This document shows, piece by piece, positions 48,210-56,465 of a DNA stretch of 64,000 nt. The DNA comes from RPQJ01 sp963793675 (GTDB lineage: Bacteria > Pseudomonadota > Gammaproteobacteria > Steroidobacterales > Steroidobacteraceae), in the NCBI GenBank assembly GCA_963793675.1, contig CAWCBA010000001.1:1-64000 (forward strand), in the 5' to 3' direction. The notes beneath the pieces are model-generated. The model was not told the origin of the DNA. It did no database searches and was given only the letters and a program-made list of their open reading frames with translations. The position numbers were made by a program, and so were the translations under genes. The number at the start of each line of letters is the position of its first letter. Position 1 is the stretch's first letter.

Positions 48210-50063
48210 TTAACCGCCGACCTCGAGGTAGACCCAGGGATCGAGCGGTGAGCGACCAGGGGAAAGGTCTCGATGCGGCGATGTCACCAGTGTTTCCGGA
48301 CGTGCGCAGCCAGCATCGCGCTGACCGCAGAATCGAGCGCAGGATGACGAACGTGTAGTGGAAGAAGAGCGCATCGACTGGTCGAGGCAGGCCAGCCCTT
48401 CGCGGTGTTCGAACAGAGTACGTCGCTCGACCGCTGCGGAACCCGCGCATGCGCGAGTCCTGCATCCGGGTTGTCGAAGCCGAAGATCAATCCAGTCTCG
48501 CTGACCGCCTCGCGCAACAGGCCCAGGCTCGAGGCCGAGCGCGCACGCATCGCAGACGCGCTGTCCGGGTTTCAGCGGCCCAGCGCGGTCACTGTCGCTC
48601 GCGGATCGGCCAGGCGTCCGCAGGTCGTGCATGCCTGCGGTCCGGCAGCAACTTCTGCACCGAGGTGGCGTGGACTTTGCATCGGGCAAGGTCATAGAAC
48701 CAGTGCACCGGCTCTTGCTCATGCTGCAGACGCCTCGGCGATGTCGCGCGAGCGCGGGAAGAAGGCGTGAGTGTGTGTGTGCACCTGCAGCGACTCATGG
48801 TCAGGTAAGGGTGCGGCGAGCGAAGAGCGCGCTCGTGTCAACTGGCGCTGGCGCAGGTGCTCGTGGTTGCGCCGGCCCAGGCGGACGATCCGTAGCGATG
48901 CCTTGGTTCCAGCGGAACGCGCGCGAGCGGCGCCCCGCTGGCCTAACAGCAGGGGCATCGGGGAAACGCGCGGCGAGGCCCGGCGCTGTGCCGCGGCAGG
49001 TGCTGGCGGCATGGTACGACAAGCATCGAAGCCCGATACACGAGGCCGGCGGCCGTGCGGCCGGTGGGTGCGGAGCCGCGGCCACGCGGCGGAACTGCGC
49101 CAAGCGCAAGCGAAAGCGCCATGGCATAGGTGTCTATGCTGTGCACGTGCTGATACAGGCTCCGAAACTGTGAAGCGAGCCGGGATCGGCACTCGATCAC
49201 GTGAAGACAGTCATCGTGATTGTCGAAGAAGAATCTCAAGGTTGAAGAAACCGTGGTCGTAGCCGATGGCGCCGAGAAAGCGCGGCGCGACCGCGAGCGC
49301 GTGCTGTTGTATGGCTGCGGAGAGCGGGCCCCGGGCGTTCCCAGCGCATGAAGGCCTGGTGCTGGACACGACGGCATCGACGACGCCGAGCGCGTGCACG
49401 TGATCGGCCTGGACCCAGTGATCGAGGTCGTACCTGCGCGGTCCGCGCGCGATCTGCTCCAAGCAGCATCCGGTACGCGCCGCCCGCCTGCGGCAGCCGG
49501 GGACGGAAAACGCGCTCGAGGCTGGGTCAGTCGGCGAACGAGCCAGTGCTTGAGGCCAGCCGAAACGGGGCGTGCGAAGGCACTCGATCAGGTCCTCGAT
49601 GGTGCTGTGCTAGGCACCTAGAACGGGCGCCTTTACGGCTCATGGAGCACGGGCAAATCGAAACCGCTGGGACGGGCGCGTCATCGCCTGCCGCGAGGCG
49701 GTGAAGCGCAAGAGCATCGGGATCCTGCTCGACACGGTGCCGCGCATGCAGCTTGCGCCGCGCGGCGAGGACTTCGGCTTCGCGCTGGGAGCCGAAGCCG
49801 ACGCTGATCAGCGCCGCGGCGAGCGTTCCGAACCGCTGTGATGGAGAAGACAGCCGCCAGCCGCGCCGCCTGCCGGAATCCGCGAGCCGCGCTGCGAAGC
49901 CCTCGAGGTCGAACCGCGTCAACCTGAAGATCGCTGGAACCAGAACAGGTCGAAGCCTGGGATGATCGGAGTGCACCTGGACGATTGGGTGCGCCGAGGC
50001 GTTGGATCGCCCTCGATCCGCAGCCTGAGGAAGCAGCCAGCCGATGTGAGGCGTGGAAGTCAT
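48210..50063 (-). pseudogene. ATP-grasp enzyme (unknown substrate) plus unidentified N-terminal part, multiply frameshifted
   Basis: The recognisable core lies at about 49140-49420, in two frames: DHWVQADHVHALGVVDAVV, HALAVAPRFLGAIGYDHGFF NLEI and then FFDNHDDCLHVIECRSRLAS QFRSLY, the metal-binding E...N-P/R-S block of ATP-grasp ligases. The upstream part (GFGSQREAEVLAAR near 49800; TPIIPGFDLFWFQRS near 49950) and the C-terminal part (LGLLREAVSETGLIFGFDNP near 48490) cannot be assigned. The ATG at 50063 overlaps the restored LssY stop (ATGA), suggesting an operon. It may be one gene or two. Confidence 0.4.
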
Positions 50064-51434
50064 CCTGGTCGTCTTCCTGCGCGAGTCGCCATGGCGGCGT
50101 GAACCGGATCGGGGTGCGCCGCCAGCGGCTGGAGCACGGCCTGCGGAGCGAGCAGCTTCCTCGCCCTTGCCTTCGCGCACCGGGTCGGTCGACTCGATCC
50201 ATTTCAGGTTATCGGCGGCCTCCGGGGCCACCGGCTCGTGGGACAACCAGGCCACGAGCCGGGTACCGTCGGTGATGTAGGAGTCTCCCGTCAGGTTGCG
50301 GCGCGGATTCTCCTCGGTGGCGGCGCCGACGCCGCGCACGAAGGCAAACCGGTCCACGGCTTCGTGGAACAGCAGGCTGTGCAGCAGGTACTCGCGCGCC
50401 TCGTCCACGACCGGGTCGATGACGTGCGTGGTGAACGTCGGCGACTTGCTGGTCATCCGGACGCCGATGTCGCGGCTCACCTGCCCGATCCAGACCGGCT
50501 GGCCTTCGCAGCGAAACGGCGCCAGCCACAGCCGCATGTGGTTGCGCTGCGAGATGGTCGAACGTCCGCGCTGCAGCGCGATGTCCTGCTTGCGACCGAA
50601 CGCGTGGAGGGAACTCACCGGGGCCGTCAGCATGGACTTCTCGGCGATGGCGGCACCGACCATGCGGCGCACGCTGTCCACGGTGATCGCCTCGGTGAAG
50701 GTCCAGCCGCTGCCCGACAGCGCCGCCAGCACCGTCTCGCCACGGCCGACCAGCACCACGTTGAGCGGGTCGCCCTCGCTGGTGCCCTCCGAGTTCGTCG
50801 TGCAGCACGGCAGTTCGCGGAGCTTGGCGCGGAACTCGGCCAGTGACAGGTCCGGGTACTGGTCCACCTGCGAATAGAGCGCGCGCAGCGGTGACCGTTC
50901 GTAGTCGAAACCCTCGGTCGGCAGCAGCACGGCGAACCGCATCCGGACCTTGAGGCGGTGACCGGTCAGCTGCACGTCGACGAAGCGCCCGCCGCGCACG
51001 TGCGAGGCGTAGACGTAGCCCTCGCTGGTGTTGCCGGCCGCGTGGAACAGCGGCAGCGCACGGGCGCGCAGGTCGTCCTTGAGCCGGGCGCGTTGCTCGT
51101 CCGAAAGTCGTGCGCCCGCGACCAGCGCCGCCTCGTCGGCGGAGTAATAGTCCGCGTCCACGGCGATCGGCAGGAACCACAGGTCGGTGTAGGTGCCATT
51201 GGTGATGCGCAACCAGACCGGCTGGATCCCGTGCTCCGCGAAGTCGGCGCCGAACTGGGCCGCCACCTCCTCTTCGGTCGGGATCACCAGGTGCGCGGTC
51301 ACGCCGTTACGCGTCTGCTCCTGCACCGACCCGGCGACCGACGGCGGTCCCCCTTCGTGGTCTTTCGCGGAGGGCAACCGGGCAAGCCGCCGGGTGTTTT
51401 CGTCTTGTGCTCGCAGAATTGAGAAATGCGGCAA
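50060..51434 (-). CDS. LssY C-terminal domain protein
   Basis: About 430-460 residues with LssY_C-like features: AHLVIPTEEEVAAQFGADFA, GIQPVWLRITNGTYTDLWFL, GDPLNVVLVGRGETVLAALS, and HMRLWLAPFRCEGQPVWIGQ followed by FTTHVIDPVVDEAREYLLHS. Family members are usually exported; here a hydrophobic MWRFLLIAAFLN at about 51455 lies in a different frame, so the N-terminus is probably shifted. The C-terminal frame also shifts near 50165, after which LLAPQAVLQPLAAHPDPVHA leads to a TGA at 50060-50062. Function of the domain is unknown. Confidence 0.68.
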
Positions 51435-51503
51435 TGAGGAGAAATCGCCACATCACAACGGCGATGTAAATCGGATCGAGGCCATGAGCTGAAAAGGTGA
51501 ATG

Positions 51504-51579
51504 TGGTGGGCCCGCTGGGATTCGAACCCAGGACCAAGGGATTATGAGTCCCCTGCACTAACCGCTGTGCTACAGGCCC
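51504..51579 (-). tRNA. tRNA with CAU anticodon, probably tRNA-Ile2
   Basis: A complete 76-nt cloverleaf with encoded CCA. The acceptor GGGCCTG pairs with CGGGCCC (one U-G wobble), the anticodon loop is CTCATAA on a GGGGA/TCCCT stem, and the T-arm is CTGGG-TTCGAAT-CCCAG. The sequence around the anticodon (ACTCATAATC then CTTGGTC) matches the lysidine-modified isoleucine tRNA of E. coli (ileX) better than elongator methionine tRNA. Modification by TilS would read AUA codons. Elongator Met is the alternative. Confidence 0.93.
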
Positions 51580-51636
51580 GCCGCGGCGCGAATTCTACGC
51601 ATTCAGGGCCTGCTCGGCACGCGACCAGGAATCTAT

Positions 51637-52818
51637 TCAGTTGGCCCCCGTCACCCGGATCAGCTGCCCGTCGTCCTCGTCGGTGAGCAGGTACAGCGCG
51701 CCATCCGGCCCATTCACGACGGTGCGAATCCGCTTCCCGAGCGCATCGACGAACAACCGCTCTTCGTTCACGACCTTGCCGGCGCGCAGCTCGAGTCGCG
51801 CCAGTTCGCCCACCTTCAACCCGCCCACGAACACGTTGCCTTGCCATTCCGGAATCGCGGACCCGGTGTAGAACGCGAGCCCACTCGTCGCGATCGAAGG
51901 CACCCAGTAATGCACGGGCGATTCCAGGCCGGTCGCCTCGGTCTTGTCGCTGACGGGCTTGCCTGAATACTCCATCCCATACGTCACGAGCGGCCAGCCG
52001 TAGTTACGACCGCCGAGCGTGCGGTTCAGTTCGTCGCCGCCCTTCGGCCCGTGTTCGTCTGTCCAGAGTTCGCCGGTGGCGGGATCGAGGGCTGCACCCT
52101 GGACGTTGCGATGCCCGAAGGACCAGATCTCCGGCAGTGCGCCTGGCTGCTTGAGGAACGGGTTGTCCGCCGGTGCCTTGCCATCGCGGTCGATGCGCAC
52201 GACCTTGCCGATGTGATTGTCGAGCAGCTGCACCTTGTCGCGGCCGGAGTTGCGATCTCCCAGCGTCACGAACAGGTTGCCGTCGCGTCCGAAGACCAGG
52301 CGCGAGCCGAAGTGGTGCCGGCTGGCCATCGCCGGCTGCTGCCGAAAAATGACTGTGACGTCGCCGAGTCCGCTGGCCCCGAGCTTCGCGCGGGCGACGC
52401 TCGTGCCATTCGTTCCCTCGCCGCGCGGTTCCGCGTACGAAAGGTAGATGCGCTGGTTGCGTGCGAAATCAGGATCGAGCGCGACGTCGAGCAGGCCGCC
52501 TTGCCCAACTGCATCCACGGCGGGCACTCCGGCCAGCGGCTCGCTGGCTTTGCCGTTGCGATCGACGACACGCAACCGGCCGGGGCGTTCGGTGACCAGC
52601 GCGCGGCCGTCCGGGAGAAAGGCGATACCCCAGGGGTGCTCGAGCCCGCTGGTGACGACCGTCAGCTGCACCCTGGCTTTCTGGGTAGCGACGACCTTGG
52701 CGTCGTCTAGGGCGCAGGCCACCCCGGCGCAGGCCAACAGTGCGATTGCACCCAGCGAGGCAACGACCGAGGCAGTGGCGACTTTCGCTCGGGGCAAGGA
52801 ACGGAGCGGCCGCGACAT
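51637..52818 (-). CDS. PQQ-dependent aldose sugar dehydrogenase (YliI/Asd-like)
   Basis: A 393-residue periplasmic six-bladed beta-propeller of the soluble glucose dehydrogenase family. A signal peptide (about residues 1-36, LACAGVACA) precedes the blades: HPWGIAFLPDGRALVTERPG, GQGGLLDVALDPDFARNQRI, RHHFGSRLVFGRDGNLFVTL, WTDEHGPKGGDELNRTLGG. It would oxidise aldoses using PQQ and calcium. The gene stands alone; no PQQ biosynthesis genes are in the window. Confidence 0.93.
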   Translation of the reverse strand: MSRPLRSLPRAKVATASVVASLGAIALLACAGVACALDDAKVVATQKARVQLTVVTSGLEHPWGIAFLPDGRALVTERPGRLRVVDRNGKASEPLAGVPAVDAVGQGGLLDVALDPDFARNQRIYLSYAEPRGEGTNGTSVARAKLGASGLGDVTVIFRQQPAMASRHHFGSRLVFGRDGNLFVTLGDRNSGRDKVQLLDNHIGKVVRIDRDGKAPADNPFLKQPGALPEIWSFGHRNVQGAALDPATGELWTDEHGPKGGDELNRTLGGRNYGWPLVTYGMEYSGKPVSDKTEATGLESPVHYWVPSIATSGLAFYTGSAIPEWQGNVFVGGLKVGELARLELRAGKVVNEERLFVDALGKRIRTVVNGPDGALYLLTDEDDGQLIRVTGAN

Positions 52819-52956
52819 GAAGAACTCCAGGCGGGGATGGCAGATGCGAGCATTTTCGCATCTCTGCGGCCTGCGGAGTCAGCCAAAGCACCGCACCGGC
52901 CTGAATCAGGAAACGCAGCCCGTCGCCAAACGGGCTGCGTGATGGCGTCCTGCCGC

Positions 52957-53385
52957 TCAGACCCTGGGGGCGGCCGCGTCGCGGGCGGCCTCCTTCGCCC
53001 TGAAGGCGGCGGCCTCCTGCCTGCCTTCGAAGAAGTAGTAGATCAGGAACGCGAGGCCAACTCCGGTCGGGATCAGGCCGAAGAACCGCACGTCCTCGCT
53101 CGCCACGGCGCCGAGCGCGAGGAACAGCGCGATGCCGATGAACAGCCAGATCATGCCGGTCAGCAGGTGACGCGGGCGCTTGAGGCTGTCCATCGAGTTG
53201 AGGAAGCTATCCGGCAGCGGCGCGAGTTCCATGCCACGCTCGATTCCCGCCATGCGCTCCTTGTGGTACGCATCGACGATGGCCCGGCGACGGCGATATT
53301 CGGTGATGCGCCAGACGATGGGGATTCCGAGCGACATGATGATCGCGGTGAGCGGGATGAATACGGCAACGACGTCTTCGTTCAT
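52957..53385 (-). CDS. DUF6249-like membrane protein
   Basis: A 142-residue inner-membrane protein. The N-terminal span is VVAVFIPLTAIIMSLGIPIV WRI, a basic cytoplasmic segment (TEYRRRRAIVDAYHKERMAG) follows, then two spans (MIWLFIGIALFLALGAV; FGLIPTGVGLAFLIYYFF) and a charged tail. The ATG at 53385 has AGGAGG upstream; the open frame extends further without support. It is divergent from the ECF sigma gene and shares with it a mirror-image promoter, so it is probably a direct target of that sigma factor. Confidence 0.8.
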   Translation of the reverse strand: MNEDVVAVFIPLTAIIMSLGIPIVWRITEYRRRRAIVDAYHKERMAGIERGMELAPLPDSFLNSMDSLKRPRHLLTGMIWLFIGIALFLALGAVASEDVRFFGLIPTGVGLAFLIYYFFEGRQEAAAFRAKEAARDAAAPRV

Positions 53386-53411
53386 GGGGCGGGCCTCCTG
53401 GGCTGTTGACG

Positions 53412-53484
53412 TTTGTATGCGCCAGCCCCCGCAAAGGTTGCACCGGTCCGTCTTGCAACCTTCCACCCTGGAGAGGCATATAAA
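53412..53484. promoter_or_regulatory. Mirror-image divergent promoters for the DUF6249-like and ECF sigma genes
   Basis: On the plus strand TGCAACCTT (53454-53462), a 14-bp spacer and CATATAAA (53477-53484) precede the sigma gene. On the minus strand TGCAACCTT (53442-53434), a 14-bp spacer and CATACAAA (53419-53412) precede the membrane-protein gene. The two -35 elements form a perfect 9-bp inverted repeat with an 11-bp gap. Identical -35, spacing and -10 in both directions strongly suggest one ECF sigma factor reads both, i.e. autoregulation. Confidence 0.75.
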
Positions 53485-53489
53485 GAGCC

Positions 53490-54038
53490 ATGGACGAGGC
53501 AATCGAAGGTCATCTTGCGGCAGGCCGTCACGCCCGCGCCTTTGACCTGATCGTGCCTGAGTTCCGTAACCGTGTGTTTCGGCTGGCTTTTTCGATCCTT
53601 AAGGAACGTTCAGCCGCCGAAGATGCGGCCCAGGAGACGTTTGTCAGGGTCTGGAAGGCCCTCCCCGGCTTCGACGGACGGGCAGCCCTGGGCACGTGGA
53701 TTTACGCCATCACGCGCAACACCTGCCTGATGGAGCTGCGCAAGCGCCGGCCAACCGTCTCGTTCGACGACCCGAACTCGAGCGAGGCGCAGCATGCTGC
53801 AGCGAGCATTGCCACCGGACCGGCCGACGACCCCGAACGCGACAACTTGCTGCGACTGGTGGAAACACTGCCCGACAACCAGCAGCAGGCGGTTCGATTG
53901 TTTTATCTCGAAGACCGTTCCTACGATGCCGTGGCCGAGGCGCTCGACATGCCGCTGGGGACGGTCAAGAATCTTCTGTTCCGGGCCCGCAAGCGCTTGA
54001 TGGAGCTTGCCCAGCCCGAAGAGGTACAGGCCGCATGA
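53490..54038 (+). CDS. ECF-type RNA polymerase sigma factor
   Basis: A 182-residue group 4 sigma factor. Region 2 is at about residues 20-85 (RLAFSILKERSAAEDAAQET FVRVWKAL, then TWIYAITRNTCLMELRKR). Region 4 is at about 120-175 (VETLPDNQQQAVRLFYLEDR SYDAVAEAL, then GTVKNLLFRARKRLMEL). Its stop overlaps the start of the anti-sigma gene (ATGA). The predicted -10 ends 6 bp before the ATG and no Shine-Dalgarno is visible, so the mRNA may be leaderless. Confidence 0.93.
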   Translation: MDEAIEGHLAAGRHARAFDLIVPEFRNRVFRLAFSILKERSAAEDAAQETFVRVWKALPGFDGRAALGTWIYAITRNTCLMELRKRRPTVSFDDPNSSEAQHAAASIATGPADDPERDNLLRLVETLPDNQQQAVRLFYLEDRSYDAVAEALDMPLGTVKNLLFRARKRLMELAQPEEVQAA

Positions 54039-54595
54039 ACACCAATCATTACGCGCTGACGCCCGGGCCCTGTGCCGACCACGAGTTCGACCTCGTCGAA
54101 CTGCACGAGGGCTCGCTCGAACCGGAACGCGCCTCACTTCTGCAGCACCACCTGAAACATTGCAGCCGTTGCCGTGACTACCGGGCAGCGCTCGGTGATT
54201 TCGATTCTGCGCTGGCACAAGCCCTACCCCGCCCTGCGCTATCGCCGGACTTCGACGCGCGCCTGCAGGCCCGCATCGCGGAGCTGCAGAAGGTACCGAA
54301 TCGTACGGCGGCGCTCGCTGCGGCGGAGCGCGAGCACGACTGGATGCTGCAGAAGCTTGGGCGCGGGCTGAACTGGCGGACCGTGCTGAATGCAGCGGCG
54401 CTGGGATCGGTCGTCGGCGGCGGCGTCGTCGGACTGGATTCCGTGGCGCCAGGCCTGCTGCAATCACTCGGCCTCGTCGGACCCCACATGAGCGCGACCG
54501 TGACGCTCTCCATTGCACTCGCCGCGGTGTTTGGCGTGTGCGGCGCCGTGTTCGCGCGCGGACCGGCCGGCGGCTCGATGCTGCTCGCGGACTGA
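54035..54595 (+). CDS. Zinc-finger anti-sigma factor
   Basis: A 186-residue protein. The N-terminal anti-sigma domain has the zinc-binding H-x3-C-x2-C motif in HHLKHCSRC at about residues 46-54. The C-terminal half has two hydrophobic segments (VLNAAALGSVVGGGVVGL; VTLSIALAAVFGVCGAVFA), placing the N-terminal domain in the cytoplasm to hold the sigma factor. A 4-bp overlap with the sigma gene ensures stoichiometric translation. Confidence 0.87.
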   Translation: MNTNHYALTPGPCADHEFDLVELHEGSLEPERASLLQHHLKHCSRCRDYRAALGDFDSALAQALPRPALSPDFDARLQARIAELQKVPNRTAALAAAEREHDWMLQKLGRGLNWRTVLNAAALGSVVGGGVVGLDSVAPGLLQSLGLVGPHMSATVTLSIALAAVFGVCGAVFARGPAGGSMLLAD

Positions 54596-54634
54596 GCGCC
54601 CCGCGCGGCTACTGACGAGCTCGACGCGCGTCGC

Positions 54635-55399
54635 TCACGCGTTGTGGTCCTCGATGATCGAGTTGCCGCCATCGGCGACGATCAATTGACCGACGATGTA
54701 TGAGGCGGCTGGAGACGCGAGGAACGCAATCAACGCCGCGATCTCTTCCGGGGCGCCCGAACGTCGTACTGGCGTGCGCAGTCCAGCTGCGGCTTCCCGC
54801 TCGGTCTGCGAGCCCGTCGCAATCCAGCCTGGCGCGACCGCATTCACGGTCACCCCGTGCGGCGCCGCCTCGAGCGCGATCGCGCGCGTGAAGCCGACCA
54901 TGCCGGCCTTCGCCGCCGCATAGGCCGTATCCCCCGCTACTGCGGTCACGGCTCCGGTCGTCGACGACACGTTCACGATGCGGCCGTAGCCACGAGCCTT
55001 CATGCCGAGCAGGAACGCGCGCGTCACGAGGAATGCGGACGTCAGGTTGCGCTCGAGCGAGCGCTGCCAGTCACCGAGGTCGAGTCGCTCGAGGTGACCG
55101 GGTGCATCCATCTCGCCGAGGACCGCCATGCCAGCGTTGTTGACGAGCACGCTCACGTCGCCGAGCGCTTCCGCGTGCTCATGCAGTCGCTCGATGTCGG
55201 GCTCGCTGGTCAGGTCGGCCACGATCGCGTGGGCCTCGTGCCCTTCGGCGCGCAGTTGAGCCGCTCGATCCTTGATCCTGTCGGTGGTCGAGACGATCAG
55301 GATGCAGTGCCCGGCGCGAGCGAGCGCCCGTGCCGTGGCAAAGCCGATGCCGGTCGGACTGCCGGCCCCCGTGACGACGGCGACAGTGCGCGCTGTCAC
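54635..55399 (-). CDS. SDR-family oxidoreductase
   Basis: A 254-residue classical short-chain dehydrogenase. It has VVTGAGSPTGIGFATARAL, VLVNNAGMAVLGEMDAP, catalytic Ser in NVSSTTGAV, the YAAAK pair and C-terminal SYIVGQLIVADGGNSI. The GTG at 55399 follows the ilvE stop by 10 bp; an alternative start at 55432 would overlap it. The substrate is unknown. It is likely co-transcribed with ilvE. Confidence 0.88.
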   Translation of the reverse strand: MTARTVAVVTGAGSPTGIGFATARALARAGHCILIVSTTDRIKDRAAQLRAEGHEAHAIVADLTSEPDIERLHEHAEALGDVSVLVNNAGMAVLGEMDAPGHLERLDLGDWQRSLERNLTSAFLVTRAFLLGMKARGYGRIVNVSSTTGAVTAVAGDTAYAAAKAGMVGFTRAIALEAAPHGVTVNAVAPGWIATGSQTEREAAAGLRTPVRRSGAPEEIAALIAFLASPAASYIVGQLIVADGGNSIIEDHNA

Positions 55400-55409
55400 G
55401 GCGCCCGCC

Positions 55410-56423
55410 TCAGACCTTGCGGGCCCAGCCAAACGTGTCGGGTGCGGTGCCGTTCTGGATCGCGACCAGCGCGGCGCGCAGCTTCTGCGTCACCGGACCC
55501 ACGTCGCCAGAGCCGACGCGGACGTCCGTGCCGTCGCTGCGCACCAGCGTGCCGACGCCGGCGAGCACGGCAGCCGTGCCGGAAAGCGCGGCCTCACCGG
55601 TCTTGACCCACTCCATCATCTCGGCAACGTCGAACACGCGTTCCTCGACCTTGAACCCCATCTGCCTCGCCATCGTCAGCAGCGAATCGCGCGTCACGCC
55701 GTGCAGGAAGGACGAGTCGAGGCTGCGCGTCAGGATGTGACCTTCGCGGATGAGCAGGAAGTTCGCGGCGCCGGTTTCCTGCACGGAGCCTTCCGGACAG
55801 AACAGCACCTGGTCGATCTGGTACTTTTCCTTGGCCGCGAGCGTCGGGCCCATGGCCGCGGCGTAGTTGCCGCCCGTCTTCACCATGCCGAGGTGCTCCG
55901 CGGTGCGGTGCTTCTGGTCCTCGACATAGATGCGCAGCGGCTTCATGCCGCCCGAGAAGTAGTCCCACACCGGGCTCGCCAGGACGATCAGCGTCGCTTC
56001 GTTCGACGGCTGCGACGCGGCACCGATGTTCGGCATCGTGCCGAACAGCACCGGCCGCATGTACAGCGCGCCCGGAGGCTCCGGCACCTGTGCACGATTG
56101 CGATCGATCGTCTGCAGGATCATGCGCTCGAGCTGCGCCTCGTCCGGCACCGGCAGCAGCAGCAGCTTCGCGCTCTGGCGCAGGCGCGCCATGTGCCGGT
56201 CCATGCGGAAGACGTGGATGCTGTCGTCCGCGTAGCGATAGGCCTTGAAGCCTTCGAAGCAGGTGCTGGCGTAGTGCAGCACGTGCGCGGCCGGGTGCAT
56301 CGGGATCGGCGCGACCGGCACGAGCTTGTCGGCGCCCCACGCACCGTTGGCGTAGGTGGCGATGCTCATCTGGTCGGCGAGGACGGTGCCGAAGGCGGGA
56401 CGCGCTTGGGGAGTCGTTGTCAT
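55410..56423 (-). CDS. ilvE: Branched-chain amino acid aminotransferase
   Basis: A class IV PLP aminotransferase of 337 residues that interconverts Leu/Ile/Val with their 2-oxoacids. HYASTCFEGFKAYRYADDSI, the substrate segment YMRPVLFGT, the PLP lysine region LGMVKTGGNYAAAMGP and QETGAANFLLIREG are present. It lies 42 bp after the bkd E2 gene on the same strand, linking transamination with oxidative decarboxylation of the oxoacids. Confidence 0.94.
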   Translation of the reverse strand: MTTTPQARPAFGTVLADQMSIATYANGAWGADKLVPVAPIPMHPAAHVLHYASTCFEGFKAYRYADDSIHVFRMDRHMARLRQSAKLLLLPVPDEAQLERMILQTIDRNRAQVPEPPGALYMRPVLFGTMPNIGAASQPSNEATLIVLASPVWDYFSGGMKPLRIYVEDQKHRTAEHLGMVKTGGNYAAAMGPTLAAKEKYQIDQVLFCPEGSVQETGAANFLLIREGHILTRSLDSSFLHGVTRDSLLTMARQMGFKVEERVFDVAEMMEWVKTGEAALSGTAAVLAGVGTLVRSDGTDVRVGSGDVGPVTQKLRAALVAIQNGTAPDTFGWARKV

Positions 56424-56465
56424 TGAGTTGTTCTCGGGACGGGTCGGCGCTGTGAGGGCGTCAGT

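Noticed and set aside
51504..51579. Elongator tRNA-Met
   Set aside because: The CAU anticodon allows it, but the anticodon-arm and variable-region sequence (ACTCATAATC, CTTGGTC) fit tRNA-Ile2 better; kept as the alternative.
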